From Argentina anserina (lineage: Eukaryota > Streptophyta > Magnoliopsida > Rosales > Rosaceae): a stretch of DNA of 64,000 bases. Below, piece by piece: positions 24,357-36,954 of the stretch. Each line of letters starts with the position of its first letter. The stretch's first letter is position 1. The notes under the pieces were generated by a model. It saw only the letters and a program-made list of their open reading frames with translations. It was not told where the DNA came from and did not search any database. A program made the position numbers and the translations under genes. Location of the stretch: assembly GCF_933775445.1 (NCBI RefSeq), contig NW_026089480.1:62001-126000 (forward strand). Reading direction: 5' to 3'.

Positions 24357-25548
24357 CATCAGAAAGCCTTACAAAAAGATACTCAAATGAGAATTGAAAA
24401 GATAGACAATTAGAATAGTAAAGATACGCAAACGATGTAAAGATAGTTAGTTTGAAAGAAACACACTCCCACACTTGCAAAACTCTCAAATTCAATAGAA
24501 ACTCGCATCAGAACGTCTTACAGAAAGATACTCAAATGAGAATTGAAAAGATACACAATAGGAATAGTAAATATACGCAAACGATGTAAAGATACTCAGT
24601 TTGAAAGAAACACACTCCCACACTTGCAAAACTCTCAAATTCAATAGAAACTCGCATCAGAAAGCCTTACAAAAAGATACTCAAATGAGAATTGAAAAGA
24701 TAGACAATTGGAATAGTAAAGATACGCAAACGATGTAAAGATAGTTAGTTTGAAAGAAACACACTCCCACACTTGCAAAACTCTCAAATTCAATAGAAAC
24801 TCGCATCAGAACGTCTTACAGAAAGATACTCAAATGAGAATTGAAAAGATACACAATAGGAATAGTAAATATACGCAAACGATGTAAAGATACTCAGTTT
24901 GAAAGAAACACACTCCCACACTTGCAAAACTCTCAAATTCAATAGAAACTCGCATCAGAAAGCCTTACAAAAAGATACTCAAATGAGAATTGAAAAGATA
25001 GACAATTGGAATAGTAAAGATACGCAAACGATGTAAAGATAGTTAGTTTGAAAGAAACACACTCCCACACTTGCAAAACTCTCAAATTCAATAGAAACTC
25101 GCATCAGAACGTCTTACAGAAAGATACTCAAATGAGAATTGAAAAGATACACAATAGGAATAGTAAATATACGCAAACGATGTAAAGATACTCAGTTTGA
25201 AAGAAACACACTCCCACACTTGCAAAACTCTCAAATTCAATAGAAACTCGCATCAGAAAGCCTTACAAAAAGATACTCAAATGAGAATTGAAAAGATAGA
25301 CAATTGGAATAGTAAAGATACGCAAACGATGTAAAGATAGTTAGTTTGAAAGAAACACACTCCCACACTTGCAAAACTCTCAAATTCAATAGAAACTCGC
25401 ATCAGAACGTCTTACAGAAAGATACTCAAATGAGAATTGAAAAGATACACAATAGGAATAGTAAATATACGCAAACGATGTAAAGATACTCAGTTTGAAA
25501 GAAACACACTCCCACACTTGCAAAACTCTCAAATTCAATAGAAACTCG
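24357..25548 (+). repeat. Dimeric HOR, four copies of 298 bp
   Basis: Two monomers alternate strictly. One has head aaagccttacaaaaag with gatagttagtttg. The other has head agaacgtcttacag with the private caataggaat (normally caattggaat) and gtaaatatacgc. Units start at 24357, 24655, 24953 and 25251. The ataggaat variant is in all four second monomers and nowhere else that I saw, so the dimer was amplified very recently. The first dimer carries caattagaat in its first monomer. Confidence 0.9.
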
Positions 25549-27634
25549 CATCAGAAAGCCTTACAAAAAGATACTCAAATGAGAATTGAAAAGATAGACA
25601 ATTGGAATAGTAAAGATACGCAAACGATGTAAAGATACTCAGTTTGAAAGAAACACACTCTCACACTTGCAAAACTCTCAAATTCAATAGAAACTCGCAT
25701 CAGAAAGCCGTTCACAACGATATTAAACTGAGAATTGAAAAGATAGACAATTGGAATAGTAAAGATACACAAACGATGTAAAGATACTCAGTTTGAAAGA
25801 AACACACTCCCACACTTGCAAAACTCTCAAATTCAATAGAAACTCGCATCAGAAAGCCGTTCACAACGATATTCAAATGAGAATTGAAAAGATAGACAAT
25901 TGGAATAGTAAAGATACGCAAACGATGTAAAGATACTCAGTTTGAAAGAAACACACTCCCACACTTGCAAAACTCTCAAATTCAATAGAAACTCGCATCT
26001 GAAATCCGTTCAGAAAGATACTCAAACGAGAATTGAAAAGATACACAATTGTAATAGTAAAGATACGCAAACGATGTAAAGATAGTTAGTTTGAAAGAAA
26101 CACACTCCCACACTTGCAAAACTCTCAAATTCAATAGAAACTCGCATCTGAAATCCGTTCAGAACGATACTCAAATGAGAATTGAAAAGATAGACAGTTG
26201 GAATAGTAAAGATACGCAAACGATGTAAAGATACTCAGTTCGAAAGAAACACACTCCCACACTTGCAAAACTCTCAAATTCAATAGAAACTCGCATCAGA
26301 ACGTCTTACAGAAAGATACTCAAACGAGAATTGAAAAGATACACAATTGGAATAGTAAATATACGCAAACGATGTAAAGATACTCAGTTTGAAAGAAACA
26401 CACTCCCACACTTGCAAAACTCTCAAATTCAATAGAAACTCTCATCTGAAATCCGTTCAGAAAGATACTCAAACGAGAATTGAAAAGATACACAATTGGA
26501 ATAGTAAAGATACGCAAACGATGTAAAGATACTCAGTTTGAAAGAAACACACTCCCACACTTGCAAAACTCTCAAATTCAATAGAAACTCGCATCTGAAA
26601 TCCGTTCAGAACGATACTCAAATGAGAATTGAAAAGATAGACAGTTGGAATAGTAAAGATACGCAAACGATGTAAAGATACTCAGTTTGAAAGAAACACA
26701 CTCCCACACTTGCAAAACTCTCAAATTCAATAGAAACTCGCATCTGAAATCCGTTCAGAACGATACTCAAATGAGAATTGAAAAGATAGACAATTGGAAT
26801 AGTAAAGATACGCAAACGATGTAAAGATACTCAGTTTGAAAGAAACACACTCCCACACTTGCAAAACTCTCAAATTCAATAGAAACTCGCATCAGAACGT
26901 CTTACAGAAAGATACTCAAATGAGAATTGAAAAGATAGACAATTGGAATAGTAAAGATACGCAAACGATGTAAAGATACTAAGTTTGAAAGAAACACACT
27001 CCCACACTTGCAAAACTCTCAAATTCAATAGAAACTCGCATCTGAAATCCGTTCAGAAAGATACTCAAACGAGAATTGAAAACATACACAATTGTAATAG
27101 TAAAGATACGCAAACGATGTAAAGATACTCAGTTTGAAAGAAACACACTCCCACACTTGCAAAGCTCTCAAATTCAATAGAAACTCGCATCAGAACGTCT
27201 TACAGAAAGATACTCAAATGAGAATTGAAAAGATACACAATTGGAATAGTAAACATACGCAAACGATGTAAAGATACTCAGTTTGAAAGAAACACACTCC
27301 CACACTTGCAAAACTCTTAAATTCAATTGAAACTCGCATCAGAAAGCCGTTAAGAAAGATACTCAAACGAGAATTGAAAAGAAACAGAATTGTAATAGTA
27401 AACATACGCAAACGATGTAAAGATACTCAGTTTGAAAGAAACACACTCCCACACTTGCAAAACTCTCAAATTCAATAGAAACTCGCATCAGAAAGCCGTT
27501 CACAACGATATTCAAATGAGAATTGAAAAGATAGACAATTGGAATAGTAAAGATACGCAAACGATGTAAAGATACTGAGTTTGAAAGAAACACACTCCCA
27601 CACTTGCAAAACTCTCAAATTCAATAGAAACTCG
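25549..27634 (+). repeat. Fourteen heterogeneous monomers
   Basis: Heads tgaaatccgttcag(aacg), aaagccgttcacaacg and agaacgtcttacag are mixed without a repeating order. Private variants include ctctcacacttg at about 25660, actctcatctgaaatc at about 26440, gaaaacatac at about 27080, and a unit with gtaaacatacgc and caattgaaac. The last type becomes abundant at 31-62 kb, so this may be an early representative. Confidence 0.78.
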
Positions 27635-28826
27635 CATCTGAAATCCGTTCAGAAAGATACTCAAATGAGAATTGAAAAGATACACAATTGTAATAGTAAA
27701 GATACGCAAACGATGTAAAGATACTCAGTATGAAAAAAACACACTCCCACACTTGCAAAACTCTCAAATTCAATAGAAACTCGCATCTGAAATCCTTTCA
27801 CAACGATATTCAAATGAGAATTGAAAAGATAGACAATTGGAATAGTAAAGATACGCAAACGATGTAAAGATACTAAGTTTGATAGAAACACACTCCCACA
27901 CTTGCAAAACTCTCAAATTCAATAGAAACTCGCATCTGAAATCCGTTCAGAAAGATACTCAAATGAGAATTGAAAAGATACACAATTGTAATAGTAAAGA
28001 TACGCAAACGATGTAAAGATACTCAGTATGAAAGAAACACACTCCCACACTTGCAAAACTCTCAAATTCAATAGAAACTCGCATCTGAAATCCGTTCACA
28101 ACGATATTCAAATGAGAATTGAAAAGATAGACAATTGGAATAGTAAAGATACGCAAACGATGTAAAGATACTCAGTTTGAAAGAAACACACTCCCACACT
28201 TGCAAAACTCTCAAATTCAATAGAAACTCGCATCAGAACGTCTTACAGAAAGATACTCAAATGAGAATTCAAAAGATACACAATTGGAATAGTACAGATA
28301 CGCAAACGATGTAAAGATAGTCAGTTTGAAAGAAACACACTCCCACACTTGCAAAACTCTCAAAATCAATAGAAACTCGCATCAGAAAGCCGTTCAGAAA
28401 GATACTCAAACGAGAATTGAAAAGATACACAATTGTAATAGTAAAGATACGCAAACGATGTAAAGATACTTAGTTTGAAAGAAACACACTCCGACACTTG
28501 CAAAACTCTCAAAATCAATAGAAACTCGCATCTGAAATCCGTTCAGAAAGATACTCAAACGAGAATTGAAAAGATACACAATTGTAATAGTAAAGATACG
28601 CAAACGATGTAAAGATACTCAGTTTGAAAGAAACACACTCCCACACTTGCAAAACTCTCAAATTCAATAGAAACTCGCATCTGAAATCCGTTCAGAAAGA
28701 TACTCAAATGAGAATTGAAAAGATAGACAGTTGGAATAGTAAAGATACGCAAACGATGTAAAGATACTCAGTTTGAAAGAAACACACTCCCACATTTGCA
28801 AAACTCTCAAATTAAACAGAAACTCG
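27635..28826 (+). repeat. Eight-monomer block (1,192 bp), left copy
   Basis: This block recurs at 33380-34571, offset 5,745 bp. Shared rare markers are ctcagtatgaaa in two monomers, atcctttcacaacg, gatactaagtttgatag and gtacagatacgc. It overlaps the block shared with 22867, so the 28231-28826 part exists in three places. Confidence 0.86.
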
Positions 28827-28975
28827 CATCAGAACGTCTTACAGAAAGATACTCAAATGAGAATTGAAAAGATAGACAGTTGGAATAGTAAAGATACGCA
28901 AACGATGTAAAGATACTCAGTTTGAAAGAAACACACTCCCACACTTGCAAAACTCTCAAATTCAATAGAAACTCG
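28231..28975 (+). repeat. Five-monomer block, second copy of 22867-23611
   Basis: The monomer order and rare variants (gtacagatacgc, caaattaaacagaaac) match 22867-23611 at an offset of 5,364 bp. One visible difference is cacatttgc at about 28793 against cacacttgc. Confidence 0.84.
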
Positions 28976-30167
28976 CATCAGAACGTCTTACAGAAAGATA
29001 CTCAAACGAGAATTCAAAAGATACGTAATTGGAATAGTAAAGATACGCAAACGATGTAAAGATAGTCAGTTTGAAAGAAACACACTCCGACACTTGCAAA
29101 ACTCTCCAATTCAATAGAAACTCGCATCAGAAAGCCGTTCAGAAAGATACTCAAACGAGAATTGAAAAGATACACAATTGGAATAGTAAAGATACGCAAA
29201 CGATGTAAAGATACTCAGTTTGAAAGAAACACACTCCGACACTTGCAAAACTCTCAAATTCAGTAGAAACTCGCATCTGAAATCCGATCAGAAAGATACT
29301 CAAACGAGAATTGAAAAGATACACAATTGGAATAGTAAAGATACGCAAACGATGTAAAGATACTCAGTTTGAAAGAAACACACTCCGACACTTGCAAAAC
29401 TCTCAAAATCAATAGAAACTCGCATCTGAAAGCCGTTCAGAAAGATACTCAAACGAGAATTGAAAAGATACACAATTGGAATACGAAAGATACGCAAACG
29501 ATGTAAAGATACTCAGTTTGAAAGAAACACACTCCTACACTTGCAAAACTCTCAAAATCAATAGAAACTCGCATCAGAAAGCCGATCAGAAAGATACTCA
29601 AACGAGAATTGAAAAGATACACAATTGTAATAGTAAAGAGACGCAAACGATGTAAAGATACTCAGTTTGAAAGAAACACACTCCCACACTTGCAAAACTC
29701 TCAAATTCAATAGAAACTCGCATCAGAAAGCCGTTCACAACGATTTTCAAATGAGAATTGAAAAGATAAACAATTGGAATAGTAAAGATACGCAAACGAT
29801 GTAAAGATACTCAGTTTGAAAGAAACACACTCCCACACTTTGAAAACACTCAAATTCAATAGAAACTCGCATCAGAAAGCCGTTCACAACGATATTCAAA
29901 TGAGAATTGAAAAGATAGACAATTGGAATAGTAAAGATACGCAAACGTTGTAAAGATACTCAGTTTGAAAGAAACACACTCCCACACTTGCAAAACTCTC
30001 AAATTCAATAGAAACTCGCATCAGAACGTCTTACAGAAAGATACTCAAATGAGAATTCAAAAGATACACAATTGGAATAGTAAAGATACGCAAACGATGT
30101 AAAGATAGTCAGTTTGAAAGAAACACACTCCCACACTTGCAAAACTCTCAAATTCAATAGAAACTCG
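28976..30167 (+). repeat. Eight heterogeneous monomers
   Basis: This run is rich in private variants: tctccaattc (about 29105), cagtagaaac (about 29261), tccgatcag heads (29278, 29580), ttggaatacgaaag (about 29480), aaagagacgc (about 29636), cactttgaaaacactc (about 29837) and aaacgttgt (about 29944). It is one of the most diverged stretches of the window and shows no higher-order pattern. Confidence 0.8.
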
Positions 30168-30763
30168 CATCAGAAAGCCGTTCAGAAAGATACTCAAACG
30201 AGAATTGAAAAGATACACAATTGGAATAGTAAAGATACGCAAACGATGTAAAGATACTCAGTTTGAAAGAAACACACTCCGACACTTGCAAAACTCTCAA
30301 ATTCAATAGAAACTCGCATCTGAAATCCGTTCAGAAAGATACTCAAACGAGAATTGAAAAGATACACAATTGGAATAGTAAAGATACGCAAACGATGTAA
30401 AGATACTCAGTTTGAAAGAAACACACTCCGACACTTGCAAAACTCTCAAATTTAATAGAAACTCGCATCTGAAATCCGTTCAGAAAGATACTCACACGAG
30501 AATTGAAAAGATACACAATTGTAATAGTAAAGATACGCAAACGATGTAAAGATACTCAGTTTGAAAGAAACACACTCCGACACTTGCAAAACTCTCAAAT
30601 TTAATAGAAACTCGCATCAGAACGTCTTACAGAAAAATACTCAAACGAGAATTCAAAAGATACGTAATTGGAATAGTAAAGATACGCAAACGATGTAAAT
30701 ATAGTCAGTTTGAAAGAAACACACTCCAACACTTGCAAAACTCTCAAATTCAATAGAAACTCG
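30168..30763 (+). repeat. Four-monomer block (596 bp), left copy
   Basis: It includes tgaaatccgttcag monomers, two caaatttaatag endings and the rare ctcacacgag. It recurs at 32635-33230, offset 2,467 bp. Differences include agaaaaatactc and aatatagtc in this copy's last monomer. Confidence 0.84.
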
Positions 30764-32634
30764 CATCTGAAATCCGTTCAGAAAGATACTCAAACGAGAA
30801 TTGAAAAGATACACAATTGGAATAGTAAAGATACGCAAACGATGTAAAGATACTCAGTTTGAAAGAAACACACTCCCACACTTGCAAAACTCTCAAATTC
30901 AATAGAAACTCGCATCAGAAAGCCGTTCACAACGATATTCAAATGAGAATTGAAAAGATAGACAATTGGAATAGTAAAGATACGCAAACGATGTAAAGAT
31001 ACTCAGTTTGAAAGAAACACACTCCCACACTTGCAAAACTCTCAAATTCAATAGAAACTCGCATCAGAACGTCTTACAGAAAGATACTCAGTTTGAAAGA
31101 AACACACTCCCACACTTGCAAAACTCTCAAATTCAATAGAAACTCGCATCAGAACGTCTTACAGAAAGATACTCATATGAGAATTGAAAAGATACACAGT
31201 TGGAATAGTAAAGATACGCAAACGATGTAAAGATACTCAGTTTGAAAGAAACACACTCCGACACTTGCAAAACTCCTAAAATCAATAGAAACTCGCATCT
31301 GGAATCCGTTCAGAACGATACTCAAACGAGAATTGAAAAGATAGACAATTGGAATAGTAAAGATACGCAAACGATGTAAAGATACTCAGTTTGGAAGAAA
31401 CACACTCCAACACTTGCAAAACTCTCAAATTCAATAGAAACTCGCATCAGAACGTCTTACAGAAAGATACTCAAATGAGAATTGAAAAGATACACATTTG
31501 GAATAGTAAACATACGCAAACGATGTAAAGATACTCAGTTTGAAAGAAACACACTCCCACACTTGCAAAACTCTCAAATTCAATTGAAACTCGCATCAGA
31601 AAGCCGTTCAGAAAGATACTGAAACGAGAATTGAAAAGAAACACAATTGTAATAGTAAACATACGCAAACGATGTAAAGATACTCAGTTTGAAAGAAACA
31701 CACTCCCACACTTGCAAAACTCTCAAATTCAATAGAAACTCGCATCTGAAATCCGTTCAGAACGATACTCAAATGAGAATTGAAAAGATAGACAGTTGGA
31801 ATAGTAAAGATACGCAAACGATGTAAAGATACTCAGTTTGAAAGAAACACACTCCCACACTTGCAAAACTCTCAAATTCAATAGAAACTCGCATCAGAAC
31901 GTCTTACAGAAAGATACTCAAACGAGAATTCAAAAGATACGTAATTGGAATAGTAAAGATACGCAAACGATGTAAAGATAGTCAGTTTGAAAGAAACACA
32001 CTCCCACACTTGCAAAACTCTCAAATTAAACAGAAACTCGCATCAGAACGTCTTACAGAAAGATACTTAAATGAGAATTGAAAAGATACACAATTAGAAT
32101 AGTAAAGATACGCAAACGATGTAAAGATAGTTAGTTTGAAACAAACACACTCCAACACTTGCAAAACTCTCAAAATCAATAGAAACTCGCATCTGAAAGC
32201 CGTTCAGAAAGATACTCAAACGAGAATTGAAAAGATACACAATTGGAATAGGAAAGATACGCAAACGATGTAAAGATACTCAGTTTGAAAGAAACACACT
32301 CCTACACTTGCAAAACTCTCAAAATCAATAGAAACTCGCATCAGAAAGCCGTTCAGAAAGATACTCAAACGAGAATTGAAAAGATACACAATTGTAATAG
32401 TAAAGATATGCAAACGATGTAAAGATATTCAGTTTGAAAGAAACACACTCCCACACATGCAAAACTCTCAAATTCAATAGAAACTCGCATCAGAAAGCCG
32501 TTCACAACTATTCAAATGAGAATTGAAAAGATAGACAATTGGAATAGTAAAGATACACAAACGATGTAAAGATACTCAGTTTGAAAGAAACACACTCCCA
32601 CACTTGCAAAACTCTCAAATTCAATAGAAACTCG
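30764..32634 (+). repeat. Twelve monomers plus one truncated unit, heterogeneous
   Basis: This stretch contains the first ctcatatgag monomer (31147) and the pair with ctcctaaaatcaat and head tggaatccgttcagaacg. The gtaaacatacgc/caattgaaac pair follows. This four-part order is repeated many times between 34.5 and 62 kb. It also contains an 85-bp truncated monomer (31062) and a 2-bp deletion at about 32508. Confidence 0.8.
31062..31146 (+). repeat. 85-bp truncated monomer, independent origin
   Basis: It has the same 64-bp deletion between the outer AAAGATACTCA repeats, but the head is agaacgtcttacag, not aagccgttcag, and the distal part reads ctcccacac, not ctccgacac. Its neighbours also differ from block P. 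Head, tail and context point to a second, independent deletion event at the same microhomology. Confidence 0.87.
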
Positions 32635-33230
32635 CATCAGAAAGCCGTTCAGAAAGATACTCAAACGAGAATTGAAAAGATACACAATTGGAATAGTAAA
32701 GATACGCAAACGATGTAAAGATACTCAGTTTGAAAGAAACACACTCCGACACTTGCAAAACTCTCAAATTCAATAGAAACTCGCATCTGAAATCTGTTCA
32801 GAAAGATACTCAAACGAGAATTGAAAAGATACACAATTGGAATAGTAAAGATACGCAAACGATGTAAAGATACTCAGTTTGAAAGAAACACACTCCGACA
32901 CTTGCAAAACTCTCAAATTTAATAGAAACTCGCATCTGAAATCCGTTCAGAAAGATACTCACACGAGAATTGAAAAGATACACAATTGTAATAGTAAAGA
33001 TACGCAAACGATGTAAAGATACTCAGTTTGAAAGAAACACACTCCGACACTTGCAAAACTCTCAAATTTAATAGAAACTCGCATCAGAACGTCTTACAGA
33101 AAGATACTCAAACGAGAATTCAAAAGATACGTAATTGGAATAGTAAAGATACGCAAACGATGTAAAGATAGTCAGTTTGAAAGAAACACACTCCGACACT
33201 TGCAAAACTCTCAAATTCAATAGAAACTCG
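32635..33230 (+). repeat. Four-monomer block (596 bp), right copy
   Basis: It matches 30168-30763 at an offset of 2,467 bp, including ctcacacgag and both caaatttaatag endings. It differs by a tgaaatctgttcag head at about 32790. Confidence 0.84.
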
Positions 33231-33379
33231 CATCAGAAAGCCGTTCAGAAAGATACTCAAACGAGAATTGAAAAGATACATAATTAGAATAGTAAAGATA
33301 CGCAAACGATGTAAAGATACTGAGTTTGAAAGAAACACACTCCCACACTTGCAAAACTCTCAAATTCAATAGAAACTCG
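33231..33379 (+). repeat. Junction monomer before the 1,192-bp block
   Basis: The front is private (acataattagaat), while the tail gatactgagtttg matches the tail of the monomer at 27486. The front of 27486 is quite different (ttcacaacgatatt). The switch inside the monomer marks the left breakpoint of the 5,745-bp-offset duplication. Confidence 0.75.
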
Positions 33380-34571
33380 CATCTGAAATCCGTTCAGAAA
33401 GATACTCAAATGAGAATTGAAAAGATACACAATTGTAATAGTAAAGATACGCAAACGATGTAAAGATACTCAGTATGAAAGAAACACACTCCCACACTTG
33501 CAAAACTCTCAAATTCAATAGAAACTCGCATCTGAAATCCTTTCACAACGATATTCAAATGAGAATTGAAAAGATAGACAATTGGAATAGTAAAGATACG
33601 CAAACGATGTAAAGATACTAAGTTTGATAGAAACACACTCCCACACTTGCAAAACTCTCAAATTCAATAGAAACTCGCATCTGAAATCCGTTCAGAAAGA
33701 TACTCAAATGAGAATTGAAAAGATACACAATTGTAATAGTAAAGATACGCAAACGATGTAAAGATACTCAGTATGAAAGAAACACACTCCCACACTTGCA
33801 AAACTCTCAAATTCAATAGAAACTCGCATCTGAAATCCGTTCACAACGATATTCAAATGAGAATTGAAAAGATAGACAATTGGAATAGTAAAGATACGCA
33901 AACGATGTAAAGATACTCAGTTTGAAAGAAACACACTCCCACACTTGCAAAACTCTCAAATTCAATAGAAACTCGCATCAGAACGTCTTACAGAAAGATA
34001 CTCAAATGAGAATTCAAAAGATACACAATTGGAATAGTACAGATACGCAAACGATGTAAAGATAGTCAGTTTGAAAGAAACACACTCCCACACTTGCAAA
34101 ACTCTCAAAATCAATAGAAACTCGCATCAGAAAGCCGTTCAGAAAGATACTCAAACGAGAATTGAAAAGATACACAATTGTAATAGTAAAGATACGCAAA
34201 CGATGTAAAGATACTTAGTTTGAAAGAAACACACTCCGACACTTGCAAAACTCTCAAAATCAATAGAAACTCGCATCTGAAATCCGTTCAGAAAGATACT
34301 CAAACGAGAATGGAAAAGATACACAATTGGAATAGTAAAGATACGCAAACGATGTAAAGATACTCAGTTTGAAAGAAACACACTCCCACACTTGCAAAAC
34401 TCTCAAATTCAATAGAAACTCGCATCTGAAATCCGTTCAGAAAGATACTCAAATGAGAATTGAAAAGATAGACAGTTGGAATAGTAAAGATACGCAAACG
34501 ATGTAAAGATACTCAGTTTGAAAGAAACACACTCCCACACTTGCAAAACTCTCAAATTCAATAGAAACTCG
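33380..34571 (+). repeat. Eight-monomer block (1,192 bp), right copy
   Basis: It matches 27635-28826, with both ctcagtatgaaa monomers, gatactaagtttgatag and gtacagatacgc. Visible differences are gagaatggaaaag with ttggaatag in the sixth-to-seventh monomers, where the left copy has gaattgaaaag with ttgtaatag. Confidence 0.86.
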
Positions 34572-35911
34572 CATCAGAACGTCTTACAGAAAGATACACA
34601 TATGAGAATTGAAAAGATACACAGTTGGAATAGTAAAGATACGCAAACGATGTAAAGATACTCAGTTTGAAAGAAACACACTCTGACACTTGCAAAACTC
34701 CTAAAATCAATAGAAACTCGCATCTGGAATCCGTTCAGAACGATACTCAAACGAGAATTGAAAAGATAGACAATTGGAATAGTAAAGATACGCAAACGAT
34801 GTAAAGATACTCAGTTTGAAAGAAACACACTCCCACACTTGCAAAACTCTCAAATTCAATTGAAACTCGCATCAGAAAGCCGTTCAGAAAGATACTGAAA
34901 CGAGAATTGAAAAGAAACACAATTGTAATAGTAAACATACGCAAACGATGTAAAGATACTCAGTTTGAAAGAAACACACTCCCACACTTGCAAAACTCTC
35001 AAATTCAATAGAAACTCGCATCTGAAATCCGTTCAGAACGATACTCAAATGAGAATTGAAAAGATAGACAGTTGGAATAGTAAAGATACGCAAACGATGT
35101 AAAGATACTCAGTTTGAAAGAAACACACTCCTTACTTGCAAAACTCTCAAATTCAATAGAAACTCGCATCAGAACGTCTTACAGAAAGATACTCAAACGA
35201 GAATTGAAAAGATACACAATTGTAATAGTAAAGATACGCAAACGATGTAAAGATACTCAGTTTGAAAGAAACACACTCCCACACTTGCAAAACTCTCAAA
35301 TTCAATAGAAACTCGCATCAGAACGTCTTACAGAAAGATACTCAAATGAGAATTGAAAAGATACACAATTGGAATAGTAAAGATACGCAAACGATGTAAA
35401 GATAGTCAGTTTGAAAGAAATACACTCCCACACTTGCAAAACTCTCAAAATCAATAGAAACTCGCATCAGAAAGCCGTTCAGAAAGATACTCAAACGAGA
35501 ATTGAAAAGATACACAATTGTAATAGTAAAGATACGCAAACGATGTAAAGATACTCAGTTTGAAAGAAACACACTCCCACACTTGCAAAACTCTCAAATT
35601 TAATAGAAACTCGCGTCAGAAAGCCGTTCACAACGATATTCAAATGAGAATTGAAAAGATAGACAATTGGAATAGTAAAGATACGCAAACGATGTAAAGA
35701 TACTCAGTTTGAAAGAAACACACTCCCACACTTGCAAAACTCTCAAATTCAATAGAAACTCGCATCAGAAAGCCGTTCACAACGATATTCAAATGAGAAT
35801 TGAAAAGATAGACAATTGGAATAGTAAAGATACGCAAACGATGTAAAGATACTCAGTTTGAAAGAAACACACTCCCACACTTGCAAAACTCTCAAATTCA
35901 ATAGAAACTCG
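34572..35911 (+). repeat. Nine-monomer block (1,340 bp), left copy
   Basis: It recurs at 37998-39337, offset 3,426 bp. The order starts with the catatgag monomer, tggaatccgttcagaacg, gtaaacatacgc, and a 148-bp unit with ctccttacttg. It then runs through aaatacactccc and ttcacaacgatatt monomers. The first monomer here has gatacacatatgag instead of gatactcatatgag. Confidence 0.86.
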
Positions 35912-36954
35912 CATCAGAACGTCTTACAGAAAGATACTCAAATGAGAATTGAAAAGATACACAATTGGAATAGTAAAGATACGCAAACGATGTAAAGATA
36001 GTCAGTTTGAAAGAAATACACTCCCACACTTGCAAAACTCTCAAAATCAATAGAAACTCGCATCAGAAAGCCGTTCAGAAAGATACTCAAACGAGAATTG
36101 AAAAGATACACAATTGTAATAGTAAAGGTACGCAAACGATGTAAAGATACTCAGTTTGAAAGTAACACACTCCCACACTTGCAAAACTCTCAAATTTAAT
36201 AGAAACTCGCATCAGAACGTCTTACAGAAAGATACTCAAATGAGAATTGAAAAGATACACAATTGGAATAGTAAAGATACGCAAACGATGTAAAGATAGT
36301 CAGTTTGAAAGAAACACACTCCAACACTTGCAAAACTCTCAAATTCAATAGAAACTCGCATCTGAAATCCGTTCAGAAAGATACTCAAACGAGAATTGAA
36401 AAGATACACAATTGGAATAGTAAAGATACGCAAACGATGTAAAGATAGTCAGTTTGAAAGAAATACACTCCCACACTTGCAAAACTCTCAAAATCAATAG
36501 AAACTCGCATCAGAAAGCCGTTCAGAAAGATACTCAAACGAGAATTGAAAAGATACACAATTGTAATAGTAAAGATACGCAAACGATGTAAAGATACTCA
36601 GTTTGAAAGAAACACACTCCCACACTTGCAAAACTCTCAAATTTAATAGAAACTCGCGTCAGAAAGCCGTTCACAACGATATTCAAATGAGAATTGAAAA
36701 GATAGACAATTGGAATAGTAAAGATACGCAAACGATGTAAAGATACTCAGTTTGAAAGAAACACACTCCCACACTTGCAAAACTCTCAAATTCAATATAA
36801 ACTCGCATCAGAAAGCCGTTCACAACGATATTCAAATGAGAATTGAAAAGATAGACAATTGGAATAGTAAAGATACGCAAACGATGTAAAGATACTCAGT
36901 TTGAAAGAAACACACTCCCACACTTGCAAAACTCTCAAATTCAATAGAAACTCG
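35465..36954 (+). repeat. Internal duplication at 1,043 bp (7-monomer offset)
   Basis: Three monomers at 35465-35911, which include the rare tcgcgtcag head, recur at 36508-36954. In between lie four monomers whose order (aaatacactccc, aaaggtacgc) in turn recurs at 37253, offset 1,341 bp. The two offsets show successive unequal exchanges in different registers. Confidence 0.83.

Noticed and set aside
35114..35308. Forward-strand 61-64 codon open frames beginning MKETHSLL (35114, 38540, 40177, 62073, 62370)
   Set aside because: They arise solely from the 1-bp loss in ctccttacttg monomers, which links two frames of adjacent monomers. There is no ribosome-binding or promoter context, and each copy is satellite sequence.
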